DNA of 64,000 bases from Echinarachnius parma (lineage: Eukaryota > Echinodermata > Echinoidea > Clypeasteroida > Echinarachniidae). Location of the stretch: NCBI GenBank assembly GCA_037951105.1, contig JBAMJV010001399.1:113501-177500 (forward strand), written 5' to 3'. The notes beneath the pieces were generated by a model. That model searched no databases, was not told the DNA's origin, and worked only from the letters and a program-made list of their open reading frames with translations. Shown here one piece after another: positions 1 through 11,800 of the stretch; position 1 is the stretch's first letter, and the number at the start of each line of letters is the position of its first letter. The translations under genes were made by a program, and so were the position numbers.

Positions 1-1080
1 CTGCCGACATGACCGGCGTGGCTCACTTCTAGTTCTAGCCCACCGGTAAAGCCAAACCCTAGGCAATTAGCCAAAGGCAAAGCCGTCGAAGTTACCTACT
101 TCAGAAGTTCAGTACGGGTTCAGTACTTGGTTGCTATCCAGTATTCATGTCCAGTCTTAGATCGACAAAACGAATCGTTTTCATGGCCTATTTTACTGGT
201 TATTTCAGTTAGAATGACCGGCAGTAAGAGACTGAATTAAATGTAAAAAGATGCCACACAAACAAAATATTTGTCGATCTATTTCAGCCGCCCCCAAGAC
301 CAAGTTCCACTTCCACTTCCATATTTTTATTTCACGCTTACAGTTACAGTTACAATTATGATATTATTTCAATCAAACGATCGACATGATGACAAGAATA
401 CACTAACGGCAGTATGGTTAATTATCTTTTAGACACAATCTATAAAATATGGTATTACAGCATTTAAAAATAAAAATCGACTTACTATTTGTGAAAGTTG
501 GCCTCCGCCGTTCTGTATTGTTGTCGTCTGCTATCGATCGCAAGGCTCAAGATCAGTCAATGTGCTTTGTACACAAAGTTAATATTGGACTGCCAAATAT
601 GTGTAATAACTTTGGAATGCCGGTGTAACTTCTTTTATTAAAAAAATTAATGGAATGACCGATTTTGGTTACATTTCACATATTGATGAAATGTCAAACA
701 AAAATTATATATTTAGTGTCAATCTGTACAAAATCGGACTTCTGGTTTGTGTATCAAATCTACAATCTACGGAAAATGTGTACTGCCAACCCGGGCGCCC
801 TTCAAGTGGTCACAAAAAATAATTCGAGTTGACCTTCCTCGAGGCAACACGCAAGTGTATACGCCCTCAACGTTCGTTGCTTATTAGGTTAATATCGCGA
901 TTTTTTTTTATCGTTCTCAAAGTTTTCGATTCTAGTCCTCTGACGTCACTTCGATCGATAATATTGGAATTTATGGTGGGAATATTGTATATTTTACTCA
1001 TTTATGTTGTATTTTCTGACTCAAATGTTAATAAATATTTAAAATTGTATTATTATAAAGTGAAAGCAATAAAGACTGTA
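1..1080. other. Intergenic, nothing recognised
   Basis: AT-rich, with no splice-bounded reading frame, RNA gene or clear terminal repeats that I can support. Open frames here are short and of low complexity. Confidence 0.5.
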
Positions 1081-1439
1081 TTTTATTTCCGTAAATCAAG
1101 TCTAGCGATCTTACTGTGCTCTCCAAATTGGGGCCGTATTGACACCAGCGCACAAATCAGGTTTTGGCAGCTGGTGCGGCGATCGCGCAATCGATGAGCT
1201 GTTTCTCTCTTTGATAGTATATCACAGTATCGAATCTCTCTGCACAAGATACTTGTAAGATTTTGCGCAGAATGAGCGCGCGATAAGCGCGCGACTGCGC
1301 GCAGTCTACTTTTTTTACCGTCTGAACACAATCAGCTTCGAGACTCGTGGTTTGGGTTGACCTCATGACCGAGATATGCTTCCGGTGTGAAAACAAGTCA
1401 AGTGAGCGCGCGTGACCTCAAATGAGAAAGGCGCGCATG

Positions 1440-1575
1440 CTACTTCCGGTTTTAATTCTTAAGAATTGCAACTCTCGAGAATTGGCATCGTTTGAACACA
1501 CATTTTGAAGTTCTTAAGAATTGCAATTCTTAAGAATTGCAATTCTTAAGAACTTGGCTTTCATCGTCTGAATAC
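1440..1575. repeat. Self-complementary AATTCTTAAGAATTGC repeat cluster
   Basis: The 16-mer gcaattcttaagaatt recurs head to tail between about 1455 and 1556, each unit being itself palindromic. The phrases ggccgtattgac near 1132 and gtctgaatacggct near 1565 look like an outer inverted pair, so this may be the inner part of a ~450 bp fold-back element. The family is not recognised. Confidence 0.5.
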
Positions 1576-1704
1576 GGCTAATGTTCACTATTATAAAACG
1601 GCTCTGGTAAATTCAGTAACGTGATTGGTTAAATCCAGTCACGTGACTATTCATTAAATTTCAACAAACAAACAAGAAAAAGCGTAACACACATGTGTTG
1701 TCAC

Positions 1705-2340
1705 TTTTTGTTGTGCGATATTTGCACGGCTGTGACGTCACAATGCTTGTTGACATAGTTCTACGAAGTCAAACTTGCGAAAGTGATAAAAAAACAGATG
1801 GAAAATGCTTCGTTCTGTAAATAATGTGTTCTGTAGTAAATAAATCTTAGCAGATTCGTAAATCATATGGTATGTGGTTTGATATTGGGAAGTTTTGGAA
1901 TGGAAATGCATACAATTCTTTGATAATTCTCACTTTTAACGGGAAAATTTTCGGATTTTCGGCGACTGCATTTGATCTGCTGAGCTGCAGCTAGTCAAAT
2001 TCAGTGAAGCGAGTGCACTCTAGTGATGATTAATTTGGTAAATTCCTAATAAAGTCACACTCTAGTCTCTAGAGAGTAGATAGACTTGGTTACTAATTGT
2101 GGAGAGCCTGTTTTCAATAATCTAGCAAAATAAAACAATCCGTGGTTGAGCCTGTTTTATAAAACAAATAATACTACGGCCTTGTTATCGTGCCGTCATG
2201 TCAATGCATCGACTCTCGGCTATGTTAGCTGTGCGCATGCGCACTCGGCTTCGCCTCGTGCATAACGTACAGCTAACATAGCCTCGAGTGCAATGCATTT
2301 ACACAACACACTCAAGGCCGTGTATTATTTGTATAACACC
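1705..2340 (+). repeat. Dispersed repeat, copy A (pair of 52755-53385)
   Basis: About 630 bp align in the same orientation with 52755-53385. Both copies share tgtcactttttgttg at the left, tataaaacaaataatact near the right, and a hairpin built on gtgcgcatgcgcac. Here the hairpin arms ggctatgttagctg and cagctaacatagcc (2218-2231 and 2270-2283) enclose the CG-rich loop. The right side ends at a C-rich tract (2341-2374). No coding capacity was seen. The two copies are diverged but collinear, as expected of an old transposed repeat. Confidence 0.65.
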
Positions 2341-2522
2341 CCTCCCCCCTCCCCCCCCCCCCCCCCCCGCCCCACCGACGCCTCTGCGCAGCGCAGCAAT
2401 AATGAATTAAATATTGCTGTTCGATATCCGACATAATCGTTTTGGAAATCATCTTCTTTCGCCAAAACGTATGCCTATGGATTGTATTACAAAGGACCGT
2501 CATCCATAGTCATGGCAGTATA

Positions 2523-3164
2523 CACAGGGTGTCCCAGTATAAACGTAACCCAAATAAACGTATGTAATTTTGTTGATTTTTAATATATATTTGGCTTTTA
2601 TATTTCAGATTTAGAAAGCTGAGAAGATAGCAAAACCAGAACACCAACTAGAATGCCTTTTACAGAAGAACATAAATTGTCTGTGTGCTGAGAAAAATGG
2701 AGGAAAATTCCTATAAACATGCCATCGCGAAATTCCGCAGAAAGATATATGACAAGAATAAAACCCCTAGCAAAACTGACATTTACAGGTGGATCAAGAA
2801 GTTTGAGGCTACAGGGACAACCAACAACATGATAAAAAAAAGTCTCTAGCAGTCAGAGTTGGCAGAAAACCTACTGTAAGCAGTAAGGTCTCATAGCACC
2901 TGTCCGAGATTCAGTGGGAAGGATCGATGAGTCCGAAGAAATCCTACTTTCTGCGGAATTTCGCGATGGCGTGTATATAGGAATTTCCCTCCAATTTTCT
3001 CAGCACACAGAAAATTTTCTGTTCTTCTATAAAAGGCATTCTAGTTGGTGTTCTAGTTTTGCTATCTTCTCTGCTTTCTAAATCTGAAATATAAACGCAA
3101 AATATTAAAAATCAACAAAATTACATACGTTTATTTGGGTTACATTTATACTGGGACAGCCTGT
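2523..3164. mobile_element. Fold-back mariner/IS630-type element remnant
   Basis: Flanked by TA. The left end (gggtgtcccagtataaacg) is matched in reverse at the right end (tactgggacagcctg). The inverted match runs about 220 bp inward on both sides, so the right arm (~2945-3164) is an inverted copy of the left arm. The left arm contains the start of a transposase-like frame, MPFTEEHKLSV from 2653, followed by broken segments resembling an N-terminal helix-turn-helix (YRWIKKFEATGTTNN-like, 2788-2835). The DDE domain is absent, so this is a non-autonomous derivative. The superfamily call rests on the TA flank and the transposase fragment. Confidence 0.7.
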
Positions 3165-3880
3165 ATAATGCGCCTCAGACTCGTTACTTAGATGATGGCG
3201 CTATATAAATGCTGGTCTATTATTATGGTTTAGTGTTGTGGATACAATGAGGAATGTGAAATCCGCTATAGAGATCAAAGTGAGTTTTAAGGATTTTGAA
3301 AATGTTACTAGGTCCATTTATTAGATTTCACCAGGAGTCACCATGATTAATATACGCAATGCACGTCTCGCGCTATGTTACTTTTGTGATTTATTTGAAA
3401 TGTTTTCTTTTGTACTGCCAAAGACATGTAGGCATATATTGCCCCCCGTATGACACTCCCATGCATCGACACAGTCCTCTGATGCAATTAATTATATTAA
3501 TAGCATTCGATGTCTCGTTAAAGGGTGAATAAGTTACAAATGCATGTTGACTTTTGCTGATTTTGTCATAATGAATACATCACATATCTTTTGACTTTTT
3601 GATGTACATATTTTTAAATATTATTTTGTCTATTACTCTTATTCTACCTGCTAAGCTCTACCCCTAAAAAACCCATCCATATGCTTATGACTTTTCTGAC
3701 ATCATAAATACGCCAGTCAATTCATTAGTCAGCTAGATAAACAAAAGACATTGGTATGTCCCTTCCCATCAACTAACTACCTGTTTACAGTAGCATTGCA
3801 TGTTTTTAAATTTTTTTTATTTTTATTGAAACCCTTCTTTTCATGGTGAGTTGGCATTGTATAAGAATACAATTTTGTAT
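3165..3880. other. Intergenic, one LINE-tail-like scrap
   Basis: The phrase gatggcgctatataaatgct followed by attatta (3193-3228) resembles the 3' tail of CR1/L2-type LINEs in marine invertebrates. Nothing else is recognised. Confidence 0.4.
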
Positions 3881-3904
3881 GAAAAAAGGCTAAAATCAAT
3901 GTTT

Positions 3905-4430
3905 TTTTTTAAATAGCGCCCTCTTGAGTCGTAACGGCTCTTAAAAAAAAAATGATAACAGGGGTTTTACTCAGTCGTTTTTAATTGTGTGTAGGCTACT
4001 TTTCGAGCATGGTACATGATGAAGTTATAACTATTACTTTATATCGTAATGGTGCCGGTTTTGGTTACTAAAGTTAAGTTTGACTAATGCTCAACCATGA
4101 CTTAACTATTACAAAAGAGGGTTTTAGACCGAGAGTTGTTGACTCTCTCTATAATCATTTTCAACAAAATTCAGTCATGCGCAATATTGTAGGTTACAAA
4201 TGGTTCTTCTTCTTCTTCTTCTTCTATAATCTTCAAAGGGCTATAATGCAGCCTATCTCGAAGATGGGTTTTTAGAGAGCACCCTCTTGAGTTTTAAAGG
4301 CTCTTAAAAAATGATAAGGCTTTTTACTTAGTCATTTGTAACTTTGTATTCCTTTCGAGCATGGTGGAGTTTTAATGTTAGTTTGTAGTGTAATTGTGAA
4401 GGTTTTGGTTACTAAAATATTTTTTATTTA
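3905..4430 (-). repeat. Two partial copies of the TTAA MITE family
   Basis: Two adjacent fragments (about 3915-4092 and 4130-4425) share gcgccctcttgag/gcaccctcttgag, a ggctcttaaaaaatgata block, ttcgagcatggt and ttttggttactaaa. These blocks occur in reverse in the complete element at 13613-14145. Outer ends are missing. A (TTC)n tract lies at 4202-4225. Confidence 0.6.
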
Positions 4431-4659
4431 CTAATATATAATTACTATTATTCTGCCGAAATATCTACTTGTAAGCAGTTACGGATATAACACTATATTG
4501 AGTTTTGCTAAGAGGCGGTTTAATCTTTCAGGTCAGAGCTGTCCAGCTGCTAAATTATCTAAAATGAAAATGCATTAGCCATGCGTTTGGATAAATGTAT
4601 GACCATTTGGCGTTCCATAGACGTGGGAATTTCCAATGTTGTTTTGATTGTAAGTGTAA

Positions 4660-5110
4660 TTTATGTGCAGCGCGCGCAGCGCAGCGCAGCAGATGATGCA
4701 GATCGGATATTACGTCAACCTTTTAGAGCTAGAGCCTAGGCCTAGGGTATCTATCCGGACTTGATCTCTTGCAGGCACTTTTACTAAAGGTAATGGTGAT
4801 TTGAATACTTAATTACGTAATTATTCAACGATTAACTCGTTTTATTTTCAGATTCAAGACGCGAATATCGGAGTCACAAGACAACAAAGACAAGTGTAGA
4901 CGTAGTCACGGTATCGTACGATTAATAGTAGCTGCAGCGCAGGGGTGCGGTGGCGGACCGCTCCGGGGTAGAGGTACGGGCGCGGCGGCTACGTAGCAGC
5001 TCAGCCTCAGCAACTTGCTCGCCGCTATTAAATGCCTTCAAACAAGTGGTACCGGCCATCCATCACATCTACTATGAAGTAAATGGTATAAATTATATGC
5101 TGTATAATCA
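4660..5110 (+). promoter_or_regulatory. Possible CLCC1 promoter and 5' UTR region
   Basis: The only CpG-rich stretch shortly upstream of the first coding exon (gcgcgcgcagcgcagcgcag at 4671; gggcgcggcggc near 4978). A cttttactaaag|gtaatg donor-like site near 4790 and a ttttcag acceptor-like site near 4853 could frame non-coding exons. The coding exon itself follows an acceptor-like ttttcatag at about 5591, so an upstream UTR exon is expected. Without transcripts the start site cannot be placed. Confidence 0.3.
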
Positions 5111-5152
5111 TTATCAGTAGTGTCAGTATATTTGCATGGCACCTAAGACTAA

Positions 5153-5316
5153 GTACATCGACAAATCTATCGCTTTTTTGGCCTCGCCCTCGAGTTTGAC
5201 ATTATTTATTGAATATTGTCATTTTCACTGGCGGCATTCTAGCCGACAGTGAAAATGACAATAATAATTTTAATAATGTCAAAGAGGCCATGAAAGCGAT
5301 AGATTTGTCGATCTAC
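5153..5316. repeat. Short fold-back MITE
   Basis: Nearly complete hairpin. The left arm (tcgacaaatctatcgctt, then tttgacatta, then attgtcattttcact) is mirrored by agtgaaaatgacaat, taatgtcaaa and aagcgatagatttgtcga on the right. No ORF. It lies about 300 bp upstream of the first CLCC1 coding exon. Confidence 0.75.
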
Positions 5317-5610
5317 TGTACTAGCGACTCTCTCACCATGGCCATGCTCACCCAATGTAATGGGGATGCCCATTCCAGGCGATAGGTTACCCACACTAAT
5401 GCCTATGGGGATGAGTCCAGGCCAAGACAGAGTAAGACAGTTTTGTTTTCTTTTAATTATAGTTTTAATACATGCCTTTTTGCTTAATTAATCTATATTT
5501 GATCATGTCTATTTTTGGGCGGCATGACCTGACATGATCAATGACAATGTACCAATGCAATGTTTCTCTCTTTTTGCCTTCCTTTTCATAGAAAACCCAT
5601 CTGAATCCCA

Positions 5611-5895
5611 ATGATTGTTCTTCAGACGTTCCAAAGTGCCAGATTAATGCACAGCATCAGTGCAGCTATGAAGGCTCCTGGTAACATTTCCCTTTTCCTG
5701 TTGGCTATGTCACTCTGTCTGGCCAGTGGCTGCGCAGGACGGGTGGACTCCCAGCATGGACAAGGTCAAGAACTTGAGGAGGTGGACTGCAAACCGGACA
5801 TCTCGGATATCATTGACTACGATCCGGTTACCCAGACCAGCGCTAGATGCGAGAAGATGAAACGGGACAGACAGAAGGCCAGAGAATGCTGCACT
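5611..5895 (+). CDS. CLCC1: CLCC1 exon 1: signal peptide and luminal start
   Basis: Encodes 95 residues. The second in-frame Met cluster gives MKAPGNISLFLLAMSLCL, a basic start and hydrophobic core ending near ASGCAG, a typical signal peptide. The DIIDYDP segment that follows matches the ordered WIDPTDMLNYD-type segment of vertebrate CLCC1. It ends at gcact|gtaagaat in phase 0. The 5' side has an acceptor-like ttttcatag at 5583-5591, suggesting a non-coding upstream exon. Confidence 0.85.
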
Positions 5896-8800
5896 GTAAG
5901 AATTGAATGGCTTGCGTTAATTTGCCAATTTTTTTTTTATTTCTATAGGGTAGGTTAGATGGCACTTTTGTATTATTAATAACTCAGAAATGGTTTTCCA
6001 TTTGCTTATAAAATCATATTTCCTTTGTAAATTAGATACTGTACTTCTAGTAGTTTAGATGCTAGATCTAGATTTGTTGTGTTGCACTTTCAAAATGTCC
6101 AGTTCAAATATAAGCAATGGAGTGGTTAAATATTTTTCTTTTTAGACTAATAAGATATTTTGGGTGGTCTAGATAGATAGCACTTGAATAGGAAATATTG
6201 TATTAAAAATAGTATGATCTTCAAGAAAAGTGCAAACAAGTTTTGGGGTGGCAGTCAAGTCCGTGGTGAAACAGGTTAGGTTACTATAGAAAATGTATGA
6301 TTATTAACCTGTTTCGACAGAATGTGTTTTTCAGAGAGCTCTCTAAGTTTATAAAAGGTGTGATCTGAAGGATGATCTGGTGGAGGCAAAAAGGCAGCTG
6401 GAGAGGGATAAAGCACATAGACTGCCCAACCACCCCTGGCCCTGCAAGTCAAGGGGTTGAATGCATATGCTGCATTTCTGCCCCACTCCACCCTCATGTG
6501 ACTCTCTGAAACAGGTTGCCATGGTGATTACTGATTCAGATCTTATTATTCTAATACCATAATTGTTAGAAGCTAGAAGTTGATGTATAATCATTAAGAT
6601 ATTCTAATTTCTTTCAGAATGATCTGGCAGAGGCTAAAAGGCAGCTGGAGAATTGCCAGAGCGGGAGGGGGGTCAGGCTCTTGGACTGCCCCGCTCCACC
6701 CCCATGTGATTGCCAGGGTCAGGGTGCAGAGGTTGACGCCTACAAGAATCTCAGTGCTGACGACATGTTCTTTTTCCGTCTCACCCGCCACCTTGTCGAC
6801 ATCCTACAAAATACGGCAAAGGTTAGTCTTACGGGTTACCCTACGTAGTTCAGAAGAACATTTGCATGAGACATGTAACATTTATCATTCAGACATTTTG
6901 TTTACATGCTATCCAAAACGCTCTTAAATCAAAGCGACCTTCCGACTGTTTTTTGCTGACAAAAAACATAAAATAAATCGAACCAGAGTTATTTCTTACC
7001 TTTATTTTTTCAAACATTACAAACATTGGGCCTTTATCTTCATAATCATAGGCGATTGGGTCATATAAATATAATTTTAATATACTATATAATTTATATA
7101 GCACCTAATATGATTGATAATCATCTATAAGCGCTTTACCATGCTGTTATGTCCTGCAGACAATGCATGGACATTGCATGGTTGCTGTGTATTTCTTTAC
7201 ACACTAACGCATACATTCTCTATTTACATGTAGGTACTCTGTGCGAACAGGAAATTGAGTGTATGGCATGTAAATGGTCATACCCAAGTATGACTATGTA
7301 CATTGAAGATGTAGGTTAGCCCACTTATTGTGGTTTGTAGCAACATTCAGGCTCTTTTTACCATTTTTGCACACAATATCAATCTCAATTTTCATGCTAC
7401 CAACTTGTAGCCGACTGGCATCTCTTCTATTAATCGTATTTATACAATTCAGACATTTTCCCACCTAAAATGATGTCAATGGGATAGAATAACTTTCCTC
7501 CACTCTTTCTCACATCAGATACCAGATAGTCGGCCGGTGGCAGCCCAGATAGTCATGCGTCTGTCCAGCCAACATTTAAGAGTATTTTTTAAAATTCACA
7601 ATCTTTTCCGCCTTTATTGATGTCAATGGGATTGGATAGGATAACTTTTGTTCTCACTTTTTCACACATCAGGTACCAGACAGTGGGCCAGTGACAGCCC
7701 AGATAGGCGTGCATCAATAATGATGTCTATGAGATAACGATGTAATTTCCCCTCACTTTTCTCACATCAGGTACCAGACAGTGGGCCAGTGACAGCCCAG
7801 ATAGGCGTGCGTCTGTCGAACCACGAGTGGAAGAAACTTCAGAGCTTCACGGACGGCTCTGGCAGGGAGGACTACCGTAAAGCGGACATCCACAGCATTC
7901 TGGTCGGCATGACGATGGATGTCTTCTATGTCAACCAGACTGGCATACTGGAGTGGCTTGGGGAGCAGATCAACTTCAAGTCTCCGGGAATTGTGCTCGT
8001 AAGCTGTTGCTTAATTATATAAGTTTGTTTTAATTTTACTCATTCATCGTTCAATCTTTGTTGGAATATTTTCCCCTCATCACTCAATTTCTATTAAAAT
8101 TTACCCCAATCACTCATTCGCCATGAAATGTTTCTCCTTCATCACTAAAATCTTTACTCAATATAGATCCCTCTATCTTTCTGTATTTATTATTAATCTC
8201 TCAATCGTTGCATCATTTGTTTACAGGCTGCAATGTCTGTGGTGGTGTTTTCCCTGGCCTTTGGTGTGGGCATGTACTCGGACCTCTACTGGAACCGGCG
8301 CTTCCTGTGCTGCCTCTTCCTGGCTGTCTTTGTCATCAGTCTCATCTGGAATTGGATCTTTCTCTATCAGGTACTTAATGGTAGTTCAGGTTCTTTAATA
8401 GGATGGCTGTGTTATCTTGCGAACACCTCGTGCACGGTGCATAAAAACACATGTTTCATCCATTATTATAATTTACTTCTGGTACCGGCCTTTATTGACA
8501 CCATCTGGTAGATACAGCCAAAGTTCGAGCAATTAATTGCAAGTCAGAAAATTTGCGAATTTGAACCAATCAGATAAGCGCATTTAGTCACATGATCGGA
8601 CTTACAATTAATTGCAACGTTACAATCGATTGCATCTATTTCTGTAATGGGGCCTAGCTCAGTGTAATGCAGTAAGCACAAACTAGCAGAATTTCTGCAA
8701 GGGGGAGGGAGGTCCTGCCTTAGAGCCTCTGGCCAGGGTCAGGGGGTGGGGGCCCCCGGAAGCTTTTGGATTTTAGCTATTAAAAGCCCCAAAATCAATA

Positions 8801-11800
8801 TTACCCACTTGCAAGCATTACAAAAAAAAAACATGGGAAAGGGGAGGTTTTTAAAACCACTTTCATGTGTTTTGACTTACAACTTGACGCTGACATGTTT
8901 TCCAACAGTATATATGAAATTTCATCTGAGCGTTCACTAATAAAAGCTTGTTACATAACCACTGACAGCACTAGACTTAACAACAGCCTTCATTATTATT
9001 ATTATTATTATTAATAATATCATTATAATTGTTATTATCATTATTATACTTAATATTTTTATGCCTCCGCAACGAAGTAGCCGGAGGCATTATGTTTTCG
9101 GGTTGTCCGTCCGTCCGTACGTCCGTACGTCTGTACGTCCGTCCCGTTCTCTTGGTTCATGTATGTATCTTGGGGTGCCAATGATCTGATTAGATTTTGG
9201 GGTCATGAGGTCAAAGGTCAAAGGTCACAGGGCTCATTATATATGCAAAAATAGCTCGTGATCGCGTTATCTCAAGAACCGATAGACGGATTCTCACCAA
9301 ACTTGGTTCATTTATGTTTCTTGGGGTGCCAATGATTTGATTAGATTTTGGGGTCATGAGGTCAAGGTCACAGGACTCAACATATGTGTAATAATGCATC
9401 GTTCTCACAAACCAGTTGATCGATTAATTTCAAACTTGATAATCAGATATGAGTGTACATATCGGGATGACAATGATCTGAGTAGATTTGGGGGTCATGA
9501 TGTAAAAGGTCAAGGTCACAGGACTCAATATATATGCAAAAATGGCTTATAATGGCAATATTTTTTCAAGAACAATGTCAGATTTCTATCAGACTTGGTA
9601 CCTGAATGTATCATTAAAGGGACTTAGTAACATTGTCCAAATCCTCAAAATAAAATTTTAATTCTAGCGGTTCCCTCATACCTTGTTGTATTCGTATTAA
9701 CAATAAAATCATGGGACAGGTTTCGGTTTTTCAAATTTCCCTTTCGTTACAAAGATATGTACGATCAAAGTATTCAGATAAGAAAAACTCCGGGCGAGTT
9801 TTTCATCCCTGTACAAAGTGAATGCAGCGAGTTAGTGAATATCACCCAATATCACTTTGCATTTTCGCTCATTACTTGGCCATGCAATGTCCATTTGACT
9901 TGAAATTTTCACACAATACCCTGTGGACATATGAGATAACAGCACTATACATTGCATCAACCATTCATCACTTTTTGCACATGCCAACAAAGTTACTAGA
10001 TCCCTTTAAGAGTCAATGTAGCCATAAAATGTTGGGGTAATGAGGTTGAGGTCAAGGTCATTGAATTGAATTGAATTTTATTAACCACTTTCATAAAAAC
10101 ATGCAAATACAATATAAACACAAGTACAAATTACATAGATCATTACAATAATAAGTACAAAGTAAGTTTGAGAACAAACAAACAATGGAAGAAAAAAAAA
10201 ACAAGAAGAAGAGAAGAGAGAGGAAAGAAAAGAATTATGAAGTGGAAGGATCATCAGGAAAGTTGCAGAGAACTTATGAATAGATGACCCTAGAGCATTG
10301 AAATAGAAAGAGGGTAAGGGGATACCTACAAAGGATAACGGAAGGGAGGGCTGTTGCATTTAAATTTGTTGCATTAAATACATTTTCAATTTTCTTTTAA
10401 AAGTGCTTAATGTTGCACACTGTTTAATGTCATTGGCAAGTTTGTTCCACAATAATGGTCCTTTATATAAAAATATAGAATTTGAAAAAGATTTACGGCC
10501 ATATATTAATCGAGTGTCAGAGGCAAATCTCGTATTATACTGATGCACATCACTATTGCACTGAAACATATTATTAAAAGTCATAGGTAATAAATTATGA
10601 TAATAAGAGTACATAAATACACCAAGCTGGAATTCATGTAAAAGACAAATAGGTAAAATATTCAAAGATAAAAATAAAGGTCTAGAATGACTTAAGAAAG
10701 GCTTATGACAAATTATACGTACTGCTCTTTTTTGTAAGAGATAAATACGGTCTAGTAAATATTTATTGCATGATCCCCAAATAATGTTGCAATATGATAT
10801 ATATGGCAAGACCATTGTATTGTACAATAATAACAAAACAGTTTGTGGTAAAGTGTCTTGAAGCTTACCCATGATTCCTATCATTTTCGAAATTTTACGT
10901 AAAATATCACAAACATGACTCCTCCATTTCAAATCCCTATCAATAATAACGCCTAAAAACTTTGTTGAATCAGTGTGCTGTATTTCTTTATCATCCATAT
11001 ATATTTGTATTTTATCAATATTTTCTTTATTAGCATTAAATACCATAATGTGAGTTTTCTCATAATTCAATTGTAATCTGTTTGCCTTAATCCACTCGCA
11101 AACCTTACGGAGTTCAATATTTAAAGTCTCCATCAAATAATCTGGATCTTTATGTTGATAAAAAATATTTGTATCATCTGCAAACAATAAAAAGTGTAAT
11201 AATGGAGAAACTAAATGCAAATCATTAATGTATATCAAAAATAAGAGGGGGCCCAGGATTGAACCCTGAGGCACACCACAGCAGACTGGTTGCTGACTGG
11301 AGTATTTAAAATCATACACTGTAAATTGTTTCCTATCACTCAAATAACTTTGAAACAAATTTAATGTGGTGCCACGTATACCATAATAATGAAGTTTTGC
11401 AAGTAATACATCATGACTAATAGAGTCGAAAGCCTTTTGAAAATCTAAAAAAATGCCAACTATAATCTCATTATTCTCCATTGCTTGTGATACATGAACT
11501 AAAAAGTTTGAAAGGGCATGAGCAGTTGAATGTTTGGCCCTAAAACCAAATTGCTTGTTTGATAAAATATCATGTCTGTCTAAAAAATTTAAAAGCCGAG
11601 AATAAATACATTTTTCAAAAATTTTAGAGAAGAATGGAAGCAAAGAAATAGGTCTATAATTAGAAAAAATATCTTTAGGTCGTTTCTTATGTATGGGAAT
11701 AACTTTGGCAATTTTAAGATCATTTGGGACAATTCCTTGTTCAAGACACAAATTAAAAATATTACAAAGAGGCTTACATATTAAATGTATAATTGTCTTT

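Noticed and set aside
829-1197. 122-codon open frame near the window start
   Set aside because: Hydrophobic, AT-rich translation with no start context, splice sites or family resemblance; probably chance.
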